The notes: generated from the sequence alone by a model not told the origin. DNA of 64,000 nt from Amborella trichopoda (GCF_000471905.2 NW_006494931.1:6703113-6767112), one strand, 5' to 3'. Shown: positions 48,490-62,139, numbered from the stretch's first letter. Numbers and translations: made by a program.

Positions 48490-48790
48490 GTGCCAGTCTT
48501 GACATCGAGCAGTTTAGCCATTGTTCCGGTCTAGTTACCGTACCTGTCTAGTTGCCGCGCCAAACTAGTCACTGTGTCAGAACAGTCACTGCGTCAGTCT
48601 TATCGTCGAGTAGTTTAACTGTTGTGCCGGTCTAGTTACCGTGCCCGTCTAGCTGCCTCGCAAGACCATCCACTGTGACAGATTAGTCGCCGCACCATTC
48701 TTATCATCGAGTAGTTTAGACGTTGTGCCGGTCTAGTTACCGTGCCCGTCTAGCTGCCGCGCTAGAGCAGTCATCGCTCTAGTCTTGTCA
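48490..48790. repeat. ~105-bp tandem array, about three copies
   Basis: GCCGGTCTAGTTACCGTGCC and TCGAGTAGTTTA recur near 48504, 48611 and 48711, each followed by a GTCTAG(C/T)TGCC block. Confidence 0.85.
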
Positions 48791-49481
48791 ATGTGGCCAT
48801 CTAGCCATCGGGCCAAACTGCTTCATTCTCTTTTTTGAAGGTTCAACGAGAGTCAAGCTGATCTTCATCATTTCTCTCATTCTTTCTCTTCTTCTTCTCT
48901 CTAAATTTTTTTCATTCTTTGCCTCTGAAGAGTTGGGTGAAATCCAAACCAACCTCTGTTCCACTTTTCCTTGGAGGACTAGTTGAGAGACATACTAGCC
49001 TTCAAACCCTTTTTTCTTTTCTTTTCTTTGTCATGTCCCTCGTCAAGGACATGTCGCGAGGCTGTCAAATTGACATGGACTCTTTTATGTCATTTTTTCC
49101 AAGCACAGACGCATGTGTGCGATCACCCTATGACAAGGTGGGGTCCTCAGACCCACTTGTCTGTACTTTAATGTGTGTGTGTTTTGTAGGTAAGAAGAAA
49201 ACAGGCCTAGGGAGGAGATTCCAAACCAGCCACAGGCCATGGGGCATTCTTCGTGATCTAAGAGGGTATTCATGTGAGGAGCCTGAGCACGTCATGGACC
49301 TGCTCGAGATGAGTCCAGCCTTGTGACCCTAATTCCTCTCTCATCCGTTGGTATTCCTGCCCGTGTCTTCTTCACACGGTTCCTGAGAGAGCGATCTCAA
49401 GTCCCAAGTCCTTCTAGAACCCAAAACCATGTCAACAGGTTAACCCCACCCCAAGGGCCTGATCAAGGCACCTAACCAGCT

Positions 49482-49499
49482 TGGCGACTCCACTAGGGA
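49482..49499 (+). other. Primer binding site (TAT type)
   Basis: TGGCGACTCCACTAGGGA, a form used by TAT/Ogre elements, located just after the LTR end. Confidence 0.75.
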
Positions 49500-50977
49500 C
49501 ACGCTACCCCATCGTTGGATAGTTCCTGTTTGGCCTTGCTTTTCTTTTGTTTTCCTGCTTATTAATACACACGTCTTCTTGGTTGTTTAACCTGTTCATC
49601 CGAGTTGGGCATTTTATGATCCCCACACTCATGAATTTTTCTTGAGAATAAGTTCCTCAAACCTCATTCCCGACCTTCCTTTTGAGCGAGGACCCGGTGT
49701 CACGCTCCCAGGTTCTTACCTGAATTGGTGTGAGGAGGGACTCAAAAGTCTGTCACTCCCCATATTTTAGCATTGGTGGACCCTCCACAAAAGCACCTTA
49801 CATGGGTGGCAAACTAGCCACCTCACACCATATGTACCCTGCCATCTGCAAGTCACTTGCCGATCACACTGTTCGAGGCAGCCGAAAGGCAATCTCTTCC
49901 CTTCTTGCACATGGAAGCCTAGCTATCAACGCTCCTGTGGGTCGCTACAGGCCACCCCCCATGTTCTACCTCGTCCAGCCTCTGTAACAAGAGGCTTAAC
50001 ACATGAAGGAGGGGGTCCTAAGGCCACCACCTCCCACACGCACACCAAGGCTCGTGGTCCATCCACTCGAGCCACACTTCGGGGCAATCCTTGAACTGCC
50101 TCGAACCACTGTCCCGGTTTGAGTATTCTCGGACCAGGCCTTGTATACCTGATGCATACATATCGTACTACTCAGGGCAGTCCTCTGATTGTGCTTAGCC
50201 GAGTACAGGAGAAATGACCACCTCATTGTCCCTCTCAGCACATGCCTCCTCACTCAGTGAGGGGTGGCCACAAGACCAATTCCTCACAAACACATGCTCG
50301 TGGTACTCAGCCTCCTAAGGCTAAACCCACTGCCGGGTTGACCCTCAGGTTGCCCGGAACCCTTCTTCAAAGGGCGCACACGTTCCATCACCATAGACTG
50401 CATCAAGTACCCGACCAAGAGGTCACTGACAGCTGTCTCCACCCTCATTTTCCCCTTCTCCACCAGTCGAACCACTCAGGACTTGGTACTCAAAGGCCTT
50501 TCCAAGAGTACCCTCCTGCAGTACCCTCTTCTGACCGGCCCAACCTTTGGAGCTCATAAGAGAGCATAGGGCAAGACTCTCTTGGGAGATGAGGTCTTGC
50601 ATCCCTCATCTCTCCCCAAGCCAAGATAGAAGCCAGAACTAGCCCCTATCTCTGGCCCACATCCCTTGCCGCACCTGATGGAGATGGCCTTGTCATGCTC
50701 GATGACAGAAGACCGTTCTCAATCTCAGCTCTAGAGGGAGGTACTTCAGAGCCTGAGAGCCAAACATGACCGGCGCATACAAATAGCACCAAGGAAAGAG
50801 TCCAAGAAGCTTAAGGCACGCAAGCTTGCTGACCTCCTAGTAGAAAATCCCTTCCACCCCTTACGGCCTGGAGCATAACCTAAGGTAGAAGGACCAGGAC
50901 CCTGTATGGTAATCAGCGTCACAAGAGACGACTCAACCGTGTAGCCACTGTGGTCCCAAGACCATCGTTAACTGGTC
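49500..50977 (+). mobile_element. Leader region between PBS and gag of the TAT/Ogre element
   Basis: About 1.5 kb. It contains short open stretches (for example 50242-50559, Pro/His/Ser-rich) without a motif I recognise. Ogre-type elements often carry an extra ORF here, but I cannot confirm one. Confidence 0.5.
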
Positions 50978-52504
50978 TTGACCCGATCAGCGTACAAGAC
51001 TCGGTTGGGGCATGTCGAACCCTTGCTGCCTGACTTACCTCAGCCAGCCCAGAAGGCACGCAAGACTCTGACCATGCAAGGGACAGATCTCCTTGAAGAG
51101 AGGGTCGACATAATGGTCATTGATGACCTTAATGATGACCAGGAGGATCGAATGAACAAAATTGAAGATATGATGCGTAGAATGATGGACAAGATCGAGC
51201 TCATGGAAGGTACTCGGCCCCCTGGGAACTCATCCGACCAGGGTACCAATTCTCCTCATTCAGCCAAGCCAGTTCTTAGGCAGCCACCTCCTTCACACGA
51301 CCATTCCTCCCCTCATCAGATCTCTCAAGTTGTCATTGATGCTATGGCCACCCACAGTTTGTGAGGAAGGCAGATTTTGGGCATACAAGGCCCAAACCCG
51401 CTTTCATAAGCCCTATCGCTCGTATATTGATCAACTCCCGTTTCCCCCTAATTACCAAAAGAGGAAACTCCTACTTTTCAATAGCACGAGCTCCCCTCAT
51501 CATCACATCGGCCATTTCTATTTGGCATGTTAAGAAACAGCAACCGATTGGAGGCTTCTTCTCTGTCAGTTTATCGAGACTCTTGACGGACCAGCATTCA
51601 AGTGGTATGCTCATCTCCCCTCAAACTTAGTCCAAACTTGGGAAGAAATGGAGCACTTGTCTTACAAGCGCTTCTATGAGGTCGAAAGAGAAGTTCAGGC
51701 TATGGAGCTTCTCACGATGACTCTGGACCCAGATGAGTCTGTCGATCAGTTCATTGCAAGGTGGAGAAATTTGGTTGCACATCAAGCTAATCCCATGCCT
51801 GAAATCAATGCAGTCCAAACCTACGTACGCAACATGCGGCCAGAGATTTTGTTGCATGTTGAGGCTTCGAACCCAACTTCCATATCGGACCTAATCTCTA
51901 AATCAGTCCGTATAGAGAGCTTCTTCAAGTACCATGGTGGGCCCCAGATGCAGTCATCGAATGGGGGAAACAACTGTAGCTCGGGCAATGCTAGATTTAA
52001 CGGGGAATTAGCAGAAAGGAGCGATCAGTGCCACTATCACTGTATCAGACCCCAAGAAGGCCTCCCCTCAAACTTTGGACTTCTCCAAAGGGGTGAACCC
52101 AACAAATGCTCAAGCAAAACCTCAAGCAAGGCAACAACAACCCAGGCTTACAATAGGGTTCCTCCACCTCCGAACCTCTATGGGAAGGATTACTAAGCAG
52201 AGAAGAGGACCAAAGTTTGATGCTTCTAGAACAACAAATGATCGTCTTACTTGAGTCAAAGAAGCCAGAAGCTGGTCTTGTCACCAACATTAACTACTGC
52301 GCTTACCATAGGATATTGGGACACCCTGTCCAATACTGCTTTACCCTGAAAGATCATATTGAAGCTTTGATCCAGAAGGGGAAAATACAGCTCGAGAGTC
52401 TCAAGAAGGCATATGGTACAATTAAAACAACCCATGTGGTGATAGCACAAGAAGAAGACGAGCAAGGATATCATCTTGAGAACCTGCCATCAGATCTTCT
52501 CTAG
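50978..52504 (+). mobile_element. gag region of the TAT/Ogre element
   Basis: An acidic, Met-rich N-terminal part is followed by the gag core. Examples are YKRFYEVEREVQAMELLTMT and DQFIARWRNLVAHQANPMPE (51648-51830). A knuckle-like YCAYHRILGHPVQYCFTLKD segment lies at 52296-52355. The order fits TAT gag. It is broken; a fossil. Confidence 0.85.
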
Positions 52505-54150
52505 GCACTGTAGTGCATGATGCTCCAAGTTGGGGTCATTGTACCAAAGCCATCCATACAGCTCAGATACCTCCCTCAAGGGGCTAGAAAACTGTCCAGA
52601 TACGAGGTCATGACCTGGATAACTGCTTCGCCTTTCAAGCCATAATGAAGGAGAAAGTACAAGGGGGACACTTCATCACCCCTATCCCAGACGATTATGT
52701 CAGACTGCCGTCACCAGAGGTCGTTCGAACACTGACCTCCTTTGTGCAGCCTGAGCCTTCTAATCCAGACGAACATTCAACTTCCCAACCATGGCAAGTC
52801 TATCAAGGATGAAACAGATACATGTCCATGAGAAGGAAAGTGATTTGCCATGCAAAGCCAGCTCCCAAGCCGCGTGAGCCTGATTAGCCTATCCCTGTGC
52901 ATGAAAAAGGTAAAAGGAGACAAGTACCAACTGCCGTTTATCAAAAGAAGAAAATCCCTCAACACCAGACCATGGCAGAGTTTCTTGAGCCCCTTCCTCC
53001 ATTACTAATTATGTAGGATTTTTTCCCCAAATAAATCGCTTTCACTAATCAAGACTCGCAATCTAGTCAAGCACAAATTCTTGAGCCTTCCTCTCCTCAG
53101 GTTCCCAAAACGTCCAATAAGGGTGATGACATTAAAATCACCCCCCATTGATCTAAGCAGGGTTTAGACCTAAAAGATCCCCTGCACATGTCCAATTCCA
53201 GTGATGATGCTAAAGGCTACTCGGATCGGTCGAATCTGAGGGATGACCTTAAAAGCTCTCCCCCTCCTCCCGTTCTCGACTCTTCTAGCCCCTCTTCCTC
53301 TTCTGCTAACACATCTTCTGTAGGTACAACACACAAATGCCCAGATTTTGAAGCTCTTGATGAAGAGCTGAAAAGTTCCAACATTAGCAGATGACATCGG
53401 AGGCAACTGAAAAATACAGTGGCCTAAGCAGCCGGCTTCTTGTCAGTTGCTGATGACCTGGTGTCCAGAGCCAATGCAAAGCCTCCTCCTACCATCGAAA
53501 AGCTTCCCAAACAGCGCAAGAATCCCAAGCCCAAGAGACCCCAATGACTTCCTGAGCCTGATTTCGAGCAACGACTGAAAGAGTCGAGAGGACAGAGCTC
53601 CCATTCTCACGAAGCATGCCACACGGTGAAAATCTCTGGAGCAGCAACCAAAGCTGACCCAATCATTCTAAGGTCAGGTAGGAAGTTGCAGCTGCTCATC
53701 CAGAAGCCTTGGCAGCCCAGACTCCTAAAGTATCCTGGTCCGTCACTCCTCTCATTCCCTAATACCCAAACCAGTCTACCACCACTACTCAAATACTCGG
53801 GACCACCACTGGTTCCGTACACCAATCCATTTTCAAACCCTCAATATCCATCTAGCCAGTCCATACTGGGCTCGTCTCCACCATCTGGCCAGTTGGCACC
53901 AAATCTGGTGTCACAACCTTCGCCATCCCAAACGTCAAAACCTCTTCAAACCAACCCGGTTGTACAGCAAAGTCAGCTGATACCCCAAAATAATCCTCCA
54001 CTACCTAAACCTACCTCTAAGCCTTCCATACCACCCAGACCTATGGCAGGTCCAGAAGATCAAAGAGCTGACGATGATAAAGACCAGTATGATGTGGGGG
54101 TTATCTCTATGATCACCGAAACACAGAACCCTCCCCTCACACTTTCTGAG
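52505..54150 (+). mobile_element. gag-pol linker / protease region of the TAT/Ogre element
   Basis: Pro/Ser-rich text dominates 53640-54080. No clear protease active-site triad was recognised, though IILRSGRKL near 53665 sits in the usual position upstream of protease. It is assigned by position between gag and reverse transcriptase. Confidence 0.55.
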
Positions 54151-55320
54151 CCCTGCTCTTCCCAGTTGACCTGGGTGCCTCACAATTCACCTTGTACACC
54201 CCTCTCCTTGAAGCAGACTCTTCCTCGGTCAAACGGGAAGCTGATGCGGTTATCATGTTTCATATCGTCAAATCCTCATTCGAGGAGGAGATGTCAGGAG
54301 CATGGGTACCTGCATTTGAGGTTAACGAAGGACCCTCGGGATCACCAACTGAGGAGGAGGTAGAAATCCAAGAAGCCCCCGATGAATGGGAAGAAGGTGG
54401 GAAGGCTACGTCCGATGATCTCGAGGAGATAAACTTGGGAGATGAAGTTGATCAAAGGCCAACTTTTATTTCAGCCAACATGTCGCCATAAGAGAAAGAA
54501 AGTTATACTGCTTTATTGCAAGCAAATCGAGATGAATTTGCCTGGCATTACCACGAGACGCCCGGTCTGGATTCCCAAATTGCGATGCATTGACTTGGCA
54601 TCGACTCATCTTTCAAGCCCATAAAACAGAAGTCGAGAAGAGTTCGACCCGACCTCGAAATGCAGATCGATGCTGAAGTAAATAAACTCAGGGAAGCAGG
54701 CTATATTCGAGAAATCAAATACCTGAAATGGCTCACAATAGTCGTTCTAGTTGAAAACAAGAATGGGCAACTCAGGGTCTGCATTGACTGTCGTGACTTG
54801 AACGCTATACTCAGGGTATATTATGATAAGGATGGCACCGAAAGACGAGTAGGCCACCGCCTTCCTGAATTCTAAAGGAGTCTTCTGTTACACGATGATG
54901 CCATTCGGATTGAAGAATGCTGGAGCCACGTGTCAGTTGGCAATGACCACCATTTTTAAAGATATGATGCACAAGGAGGTGGAATGTTATGTCGACAACC
55001 TGGTGGTAAAATCTAAGAACAAGGAAGTTCACATGCGTGACCGCGAACAAGTGTTCGAGCGGCTTCACCAGCACTAGCTCAAGATGAACCCCTTGAAGTG
55101 CGTCTTTAGTGTACGTTTAGTAAAATTCTTGGGGTTTGTTGTCAAGCATCGAGGATTGGAAATCGAACCTATCAAGATCAAGGCAGTTAGAGAAATGCCA
55201 CCACCAACAACTCTTCGAGAGCTCCTGTATCTACAGGGCCAGCTTGCTTATATTAAAAATTCATCTTCAACCTCTCAGGTTGTTGTAAGCCTTTTGCACA
55301 CCTGTTGAAGAAAGATTCTC
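54151..55320 (+). mobile_element. Reverse transcriptase region of the TAT/Ogre element
   Basis: The N-terminal approach has EFAWHYHETPGLDSQIA (near 54535). Reverse transcriptase core pieces are EVNKLREAGYIREIKYLKW, LRVCIDCRDLN (54670-54810) and MPFGLKNAGATCQLAM. The catalytic motif reads YVDN rather than YVDD (about 54989). FLGFVVKHRGLEI follows (55130). Broken. Confidence 0.85.
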
Positions 55321-56300
55321 CTTTCATATAGGATGGGGAATGTTAAGCAGCCTTAGAGGATATCAAAGAATATTTGCTAAGCTCTCTAGTACTCTCTAAG
55401 CCAGTGTTGGGAAGGCCTCTCATTTTGTATGTGACCGCCCTCGACGAGTCACTTGGTGCACACTAAGCACAAAACAATGAGGGGGGTAAAGAAACCGATT
55501 TGTACTACCTCAGCTGTAGCATGAAAGAAGCTGAGAAGAACTAACCACCAATCGAGAAGATGTGCCTGGTTTTGATCTTTGTGGTCCAGAAGCTTTGCCA
55601 TTACTTGCTTGACCATGAAGTCCAGCTCTTGAAAAGAGCTGATCCAATCAAGTTCCTTATGACGCGCCCCTGCCTGTCAGGGCGTCTGGCAAAATGGTCA
55701 CTGTTACTGATGGAATTTAACATAACGTACATACCACAGAAAGCCGTCAAAGGCCATGCGTTGGCTGATTTCCTAGTAGCACACCCCCTACCAGCAGAAT
55801 CCCCCCTGTCAAGTGATCTCCTTGATGAAGAGGTGTTCTGTGTCGAGCAGCCTTATGATTGGATGATGTAGTTTGACGGGGCCTTTTAGTTTGAACAAGG
55901 TGATGCCGGTGTGGTGTTTTTGACTCTTCAAGATGGTGTTATCCCCTTATCCTTCTCTCTTACAGAGACAGACTCGCACAATGAGGCTGAGTATCAAGCA
56001 TTCATAATTGAGCTTGAGATCGCCCTAGATATGAACTTCGAATGGCTGGCCATTTTCGCTGATTCTGAGCTGGTGACATGACAACTTAAAGGAATACACG
56101 ACGTGAGAAAGGACAACCTCAATCCCTATCATGCCACAGCTAAAACTTTGATGGCAAACCTTCTTACAGCACATCCTCAGATGGTTGAATTCCCAAGCTG
56201 ATGCCTCAGCCAAGCTTGGAACCACTATCCAAGTCTCCCCAAAGGAACTCATGCCCATGTGGGTAGCAGAATGGAGACACGTCCGGCTGGTCAAATAATT
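55321..56300 (+). mobile_element. RNase H and second RNase H-like region of the TAT/Ogre element
   Basis: The first RNase H part includes LLMEFNITYIPQKAVKGHAL (about 55706-55765). A second RNase H-like stretch begins near 55870 (FDGAF, then HNEAEYQAFIIELEIAL at about 55979-56030). Two RNase H domains are a TAT/Ogre hallmark. Broken. Confidence 0.75.
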
Positions 56301-57715
56301 AGATAGGGACGATGAAAGGATTCTCTTCTCAGAATGTCCTCCTTATCCATTCGGGGCACTCCTTGCTGCTAAGGATGCTCTCGAAGGCGGTGATTCGGGC
56401 TGAGAAACGGGAGGAAGAGACCTTTGATCCGATATGTGTTGAGATTGAGCAGGTTGAGGATTGGAGGGAACCCATAATCAACTTTATTAAACATGGTTGG
56501 CTATCGGACAATCGCATTGAGCACAACAACGTATGAAGAATGTCCACTAAATACACTCTTCTTGAAAGAGATGCCCTCTTCCAACGTTCCTTTGATGGAA
56601 TCCTTCTCAGATGTATCGACTCAAAGGGGGCAGAGCACGTACTAAAAGAAGTGCATGATGGGATCTGCAGACTTCACCAGTGAGGACCCAAACTCTATGA
56701 GCGGATACGTAGGCTGGGGTACTACTGGCCATCAATGGTAGACTCGTTGGCATATGCCATTAGATGTCAAGTGTGCCAAATGCACTTGAATCTCATTTAT
56801 CAGCCTCTGGAACCTCTGCATCCTACAGTAATGTCATGGACTTTCTCACATTGGGGCATGGACATTGTAGGACCCATCAACCCTCCATCAGCATTGGGCC
56901 GCACGTTCATCTTGGCCGCCACACATTACTTTTTCAAATGGGCTGAGGAAATTCCCATCAAGTGTCCCCAAGACAGCAATAGCCAACTTTTTATGACATC
57001 ACATCATTTACCGATTCGGTGTGCCCGACCATATCACGTCAAATAATGGTCCTTAGTTCAAAAGCTGGCATATCGATCCCTTGTTTAACCAATTTTGTTT
57101 TGAGTGGAAGTACTCCACTATGTTGGACCCTCGGGCAAATGGTTTGGCCGAAGCTCAAGCTTTCAACATAACTCTTTTCAGTGTTATGAGGAAGTCAATG
57201 TCTAGCACAAAGAAAAATTGGCACAAGAAGCTTCCTGAGGCCTTGTGGGATTATCGCACCACCACCCGAAGTGCTACTGACTCTACTCCCTATTCATTGG
57301 TTTATGGGAGTGAAGCGGTACTACCCCTTGAGATTTAACTCCCTTCGCTATGCATTGCCGTATATCAGAATATGATCGAAGATTAACAGGTTATGCTTTG
57401 CTAACAAGAGCTAGGCGTTATGATGAGAAGATATTCTAGGCCTAGTAGAACCTTGAACTCCATCGGGGGAGGGTGAAGAGCGCTGTTGACAAATCAGTCA
57501 AAGTCTGCTCATTCACTCATGATGATTTAGTCTTAGCAATTAAAAGACCAATCATTATGCATGGGCGACGCAAGAGAAGTTTGAGCCAAAATGGGAGGGC
57601 CCTTTAGTGATCAAGAAAACCTCGTCAAATGGAGGTTATATACTTGCTAATCCTGACGGTAAGGAAGCAATGCCTCCTATCAATGGGCGCTACCTGAAAA
57701 ATTACTACCAGTGAC
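56301..57715 (+). mobile_element. Integrase region of the TAT/Ogre element
   Basis: The integrase core is visible as SHWGMDIVGPINPPSALGRT (about 56848-56907), then LDPRANGLAEAQAFN (57124-57168) and TPYSLVYGSEAVLPLEI (57288-57338). Coding appears to finish near GRYLKNYYQ (57687-57713). Broken. Confidence 0.85.
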
Positions 57716-58084
57716 TTATGGTCTTGGAGGCAAGATCCTAAAACCTGCCCTCAAGTCTTGGTGTGTGACCATAAAACACACCATCTTTATGGTCCAGAAG
57801 GCATGCCCTTAAAAATGCCTCCTTGAAAAAGATGAGCGTGGTGAAAACCTGAAAGGGTGCCAAGGGCAAAAATGTCCAAAAAGAAACGACGTGGCACGAT
57901 AGCTCCATCCGCTATCATGAGTAAAATTTTTTTTTTCAAAAGATGGACATGGTGAAAACTCAAAAGGGCATCATGGAAAAAGAGTCAGCAAAAGCAAGAA
58001 TACAAAAAAAAAAAAGGAGAGATAATCGGCATAAACAAGAAAATTTTCCATTCAATTAAGAGAAGTTACAAGTTACAATAAGCT

Positions 58085-58260
58085 TAAAAACGTTGTCAGC
58101 ATTGCTCTTGCATATGAGGAAAAGAGAACAGTTGATAATCAGCTTTGCTCTTACATCTGAGGAAAAGAGAACAAATGATCATCATCATTGCTCTTACATT
58201 TGAGGAAAAGAGAGCAGTTGATCACTAGCGCCGCTCTCTCATCAGAGAAAAAAGAGAAGG
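58085..58260. repeat. ~50-bp tandem repeats
   Basis: Three to four units share ATTGCTCTTACATTTGAGGA and AAAGAGAACAGTTGAT. Confidence 0.85.
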
Positions 58261-59994
58261 GCTTTAGATCAAGTATATCAGATGACCAAAACAAACCCCT
58301 CTGGCAAGGAATTGGCTTATGATGGAGAGCACCCCCTAATCATAGTAGGTCCCGTTCCACAGAACAACCTGGAGTTCACAATTGTGCTTGAGGACTTGGC
58401 TTTCAACAGACCTTGAAAGCCAAATCGAGACTCCACTGACCAACTGAGCGCCCATGGGAATGCCAACCTTCGACAATTTCTCCTTGAGACCTCGACGCTC
58501 TACAAAGACCTTCATACCTCTTAAAACACACGCCGCTGTGCACATAACTCCCGGGTACATGCATTGTCATTCATGCAACCTGCCGTGAGTACTCACCAAC
58601 GTGCACAGGCAATGCTATGCACATTCTCACCACTGTGCGTGCTCACTACTGTGCATGTTTTGATACTGTGCACTTTTTACCAACGAGCGCAGTCTGCTGT
58701 CGTGAGCCTCTTACTGTCGTGCGCAACATGCCATTGTCCCCTTCGCACGTGCCACCCTTACACGTGCACCTCTGCAAATGGTTGTCTTTTTGGCTGACGT
58801 GCATTGTGCGCACAACACCTGGCCAGCTTGTCAATCGCCTTCATACGAGCGAACCATGACCCTTGGTTGCCTCAAATGACAAAAGCTGAATGGATTCTCT
58901 GTCGTCGGGAAGTTGCTTACCGTCGCTGCTCTTCACTGGTGAAACCCGCTAGAAAACTGCTGCAAAACCCCTGTGGCTACTAGAATGCCAAAAATCCCAG
59001 CACGAAATCACCCCCTGCCATCACTACACTCAATGCTAGTCATGACCGAAAAACCCTGCTTTTGTCCCTGTAACCGTTGTCTATTGACCTTGGCCTGAAA
59101 AATCCTACTGCACCTTCTTCTCCTCTTTCCGGCAAAGGTCCTTGCTCACTGCCGAGCCTCTTTCTGGCATATTCCTCTTGATGGAAAACTCCTTGCTTGC
59201 TGGAGTTCACTCTCTCTAACTGCTAAAAAGCCTCAGCCGTTTTTCACTAAGGTAAAACAGTAAAAGGGGTTTAAACCTCTTTTTATACTCAGGGATTCCA
59301 AAGAGTACCCCTCACAAAGAAGATATGACACCCAGGTCTAGAAGCTAAAACGATGTTGGGCCGGATTGGGTCAGGCTTGATTTGAACCCTAACTCGAATT
59401 GAGACATATTGCCGAGTGTGTTCCTCACTGCCGTGTGCGTTTGATGCCGCACAATTTTCACTGCCACGCGCTTCTCACTACCAAGCGTAGCTTTATGCCG
59501 TGCACTTTTCACCGTCGTGCGCTTCACACTGGCGTGCACGTTTTGATGTCGTGCACTTTTCACCGCTGAGTGCATCTTTCTGTCATGCGCCTCTTACTGC
59601 CGTGCATCTTTGGCTTCAACAAGCTGCTGCTGCACATGCCTTTCATCATACGTTGCCACCAAGCACGTCTATGTCACATGCTACAGTGCACTTACCACCG
59701 AGCACGTTCGCTGCCATGCGTACTCTGTTGAAGTATGTGCCTGGATGATCTCTGCTGATGCTGCCGCCTAGCGTGCCACCTCTGTGTTGACATGCATAAC
59801 TTGCTGCCGTGCGCAATCCTCTACTGCTGCACCCACGCCTTTTGCATGCCCTTTCGTGCATGCCTTCCCTAGCCAGCCTGTCTATGTGTGCACTTGCAAG
59901 TTCGACCCTCATTACATTTCCATCACTAGTAGGGAATCACCCGTGGCCCCTAGTCTCCCAGTGAGTCCACCTCACACATATGGCGACCCACATC

Positions 59995-61232
59995 ACAGTC
60001 CAGTTGCATGACCTTAAACTGTAGTGATGGTCTAGTTGTATGACACTAAATTGTAGCAATGGTCCAGTTGCATGAACCTAAAATGTAGCACCGGTCTAGT
60101 TGCATGATACTAAACTGTAGCAATGGTCCAATTGCATGACCCTAAACTGTAGTGCCCGTCATGACTGCATGACATTAAACTAATTTGCATAGCCCAAACT
60201 ATAGTGCTCTGCACTGCATGATTACAAACTGCTTTGCACAATGGTCTAGTTGCATGACCTTAAACTATAACGCTGGTCCAGTTGCATGACCTTAAACTGT
60301 AGCATCGGTCCAATTGTATGACCTCAAGTTGCATGACCCTAAACTGTAGCAATGGTCCAGTTGCATGACCCTAAACTGTCGCACTGGTCCAATTGCATGA
60401 CCCTAAACTATAACAATGGTCTAGTTGCATGACCCTAAACTGTAGTGCACATCTTGGCCGCATGATGTTAAACTGCTTTGCACAGTGGTCTAGTTGTATG
60501 ACCCTAAAATATAATGCACGTCTTGGACGCATGACGATAAACTTCTTTACACAATGGTCCAGTTGCAGGACCTTAAACATTGGTCCAGTTGCATGACCTT
60601 AAACTGTAGTGCCCATCCAGTTGCATGGCCTTAAACTGTAGCGATGGTCCAATTGCATGACCCTAAACTGTAGCAATGGTCGAGTTGGATGACCATAAAC
60701 CATAACACTGGTTCAGTTGCATGACCCTAAACTGTAGCAATGGTCGAGTTGGATGACCATAAACCATAACACTGGTTCAGTTGCATGACCTTAAACTGTA
60801 GCGACGGTCCAGTTGCATGACCTTAAACTGTAGCAATGGTCCAGTTGCATGACCCTAAGCTGTAGCACTGGTCCACTTGCATGACCCTAAACTGTAGCAC
60901 TGGTCCAGTTGCATGACCCTAAACTATAGCAATGGTCCAGTGGCATGACCCTAAATTGTAGCACTGGTCCAATTGCATGACCTTAAACTATAACTGTAAT
61001 ATTGGTCCAGCTGTATGACCCTAAACTATAGTGCACGTCCTGGCCGCATGACATTAAACGACATCATACATGGTTCAGCTATATGACCCTAAACTATAGT
61101 GCACATCCAGGCCGAATGACGATAAACTACTTTGCAAAATGATCCAGGTGCATGACCTTAAACTGTAGTGCACGTCTTGGCCGCATGACGCTATGCTGCT
61201 TTGTCCAGGTCCCAGTGGTATGACCTTAAACA
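59995..61232. repeat. 32-bp minisatellite, about 35-38 copies, two subtypes
   Basis: The main unit is GGTCCAGTTGCATGACCCTA followed by AACTGTAGCAAT. A second subtype starts CGTCTTGGCCGCATGACG and ends TTAAACTGCTTTGCACAATG, and is interspersed singly. An outlying pair of copies lies at 61499-61590. All spurious ORFs across it repeat the same peptide. Confidence 0.95.
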
Positions 61233-62139
61233 CAAATTCACACATGTGTGCCCCCTCCATTGCACACACGCCTTCTCATGCCTCCCCTAGCCGGCCCGTC
61301 CGTGCACACATTTACACACCATATTCACTTCATCCCCAATGAGTCTTACCCATGCTCACGAAACGGCGATCCATCCATCATCCATTCTCACCATCTGCTA
61401 GTGGGTTACTCATTATCCATCTCCCATGACAACTCCATCCATTACCCATAGACAGGCTCGTGCCATCTCCACCAAATGAGTTAATCCACCACCATCATGG
61501 TCCAGTTGCATGACCTTAAACTATAGCACATGTCCTGGCTGCATGACGTTAAACTGCTTTTCCTAGGTCCCGGAGGCATGACCTTAAACACGGCGCCACA
61601 AAAAAAATGGGTATGGTGTAAACCTGAAAAGGAGAATGCCATAAGTAAAAAAGACGGATGAGCATGGTCACAAAGCCATGAGTAAAAGCATTCCGTAAAT
61701 AAAAGCCACGCACGGTGAAAACCTGAAATGGGCAGTGTAAGCAAAAATGGAAAAAAAGGTAGACATGGTTGCCAAGCCATGGGTAAAAGAGCAAAAAAAA
61801 AGAATTTGGTGAAACCGTCTTTACGGCACCACTTCCCCCAATCCAAGTGAAAACCCGCAAAGGGCGCTCGGACCAATAAAAGCAAGTTGATGTGGCATTC
61901 ATCTTAACAGGTAGCTTCAGCCAGCATTTCAAAAAAAAAATCCTTAGTAGCAAAATACCTTATTATCGAGACCCAAAGACAAACAAGATTGTTCATGAGG
62001 CAAGAAACTGTCAAACCAGGTCAATACTTGCCCACAACAACCAGGGTAGAGTCCTCCCTGACCAAACCAGTCATTTAGGATAGGCCAACAAAAAGCCCTC
62101 GACTAGACTTGACAGGATGGGACCTTAGAGGTACCCTGC

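Larger units (their letters stand above)
46051..49476 (+). mobile_element. 5' LTR of the TAT/Ogre element
   Basis: Starts TGTTTAATG and aligns with 62724-64000 (for example AAGCCATAGGATAATAAGCC). It ends near GCACCTAAC, an end also seen in the related solo LTR at 8273. The length of about 3.4 kb is typical of this lineage. It includes a TATA box, a long pyrimidine tract (47560-47830) and two degenerate repeat arrays (47835-48430, 48490-48790). Confidence 0.85.

Noticed and set aside
50242-50559. 105-codon Pro/His-rich ORF in the TAT/Ogre leader as an extra gene
   Set aside because: No motif and no similarity recognised. An extra ORF is known in Ogre elements, but this one cannot be supported.
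59400-59900. His/Cys-rich peptides suggesting zinc-binding proteins
   Set aside because: Produced by repeated GTGC/TGCC motifs in a non-coding retrotransposon tail.
59995-61232. Regular short repeats reminiscent of a CRISPR array
   Set aside because: Units are directly adjacent with no unique spacers, the repeats drift, and the context is a plant retrotransposon tail.
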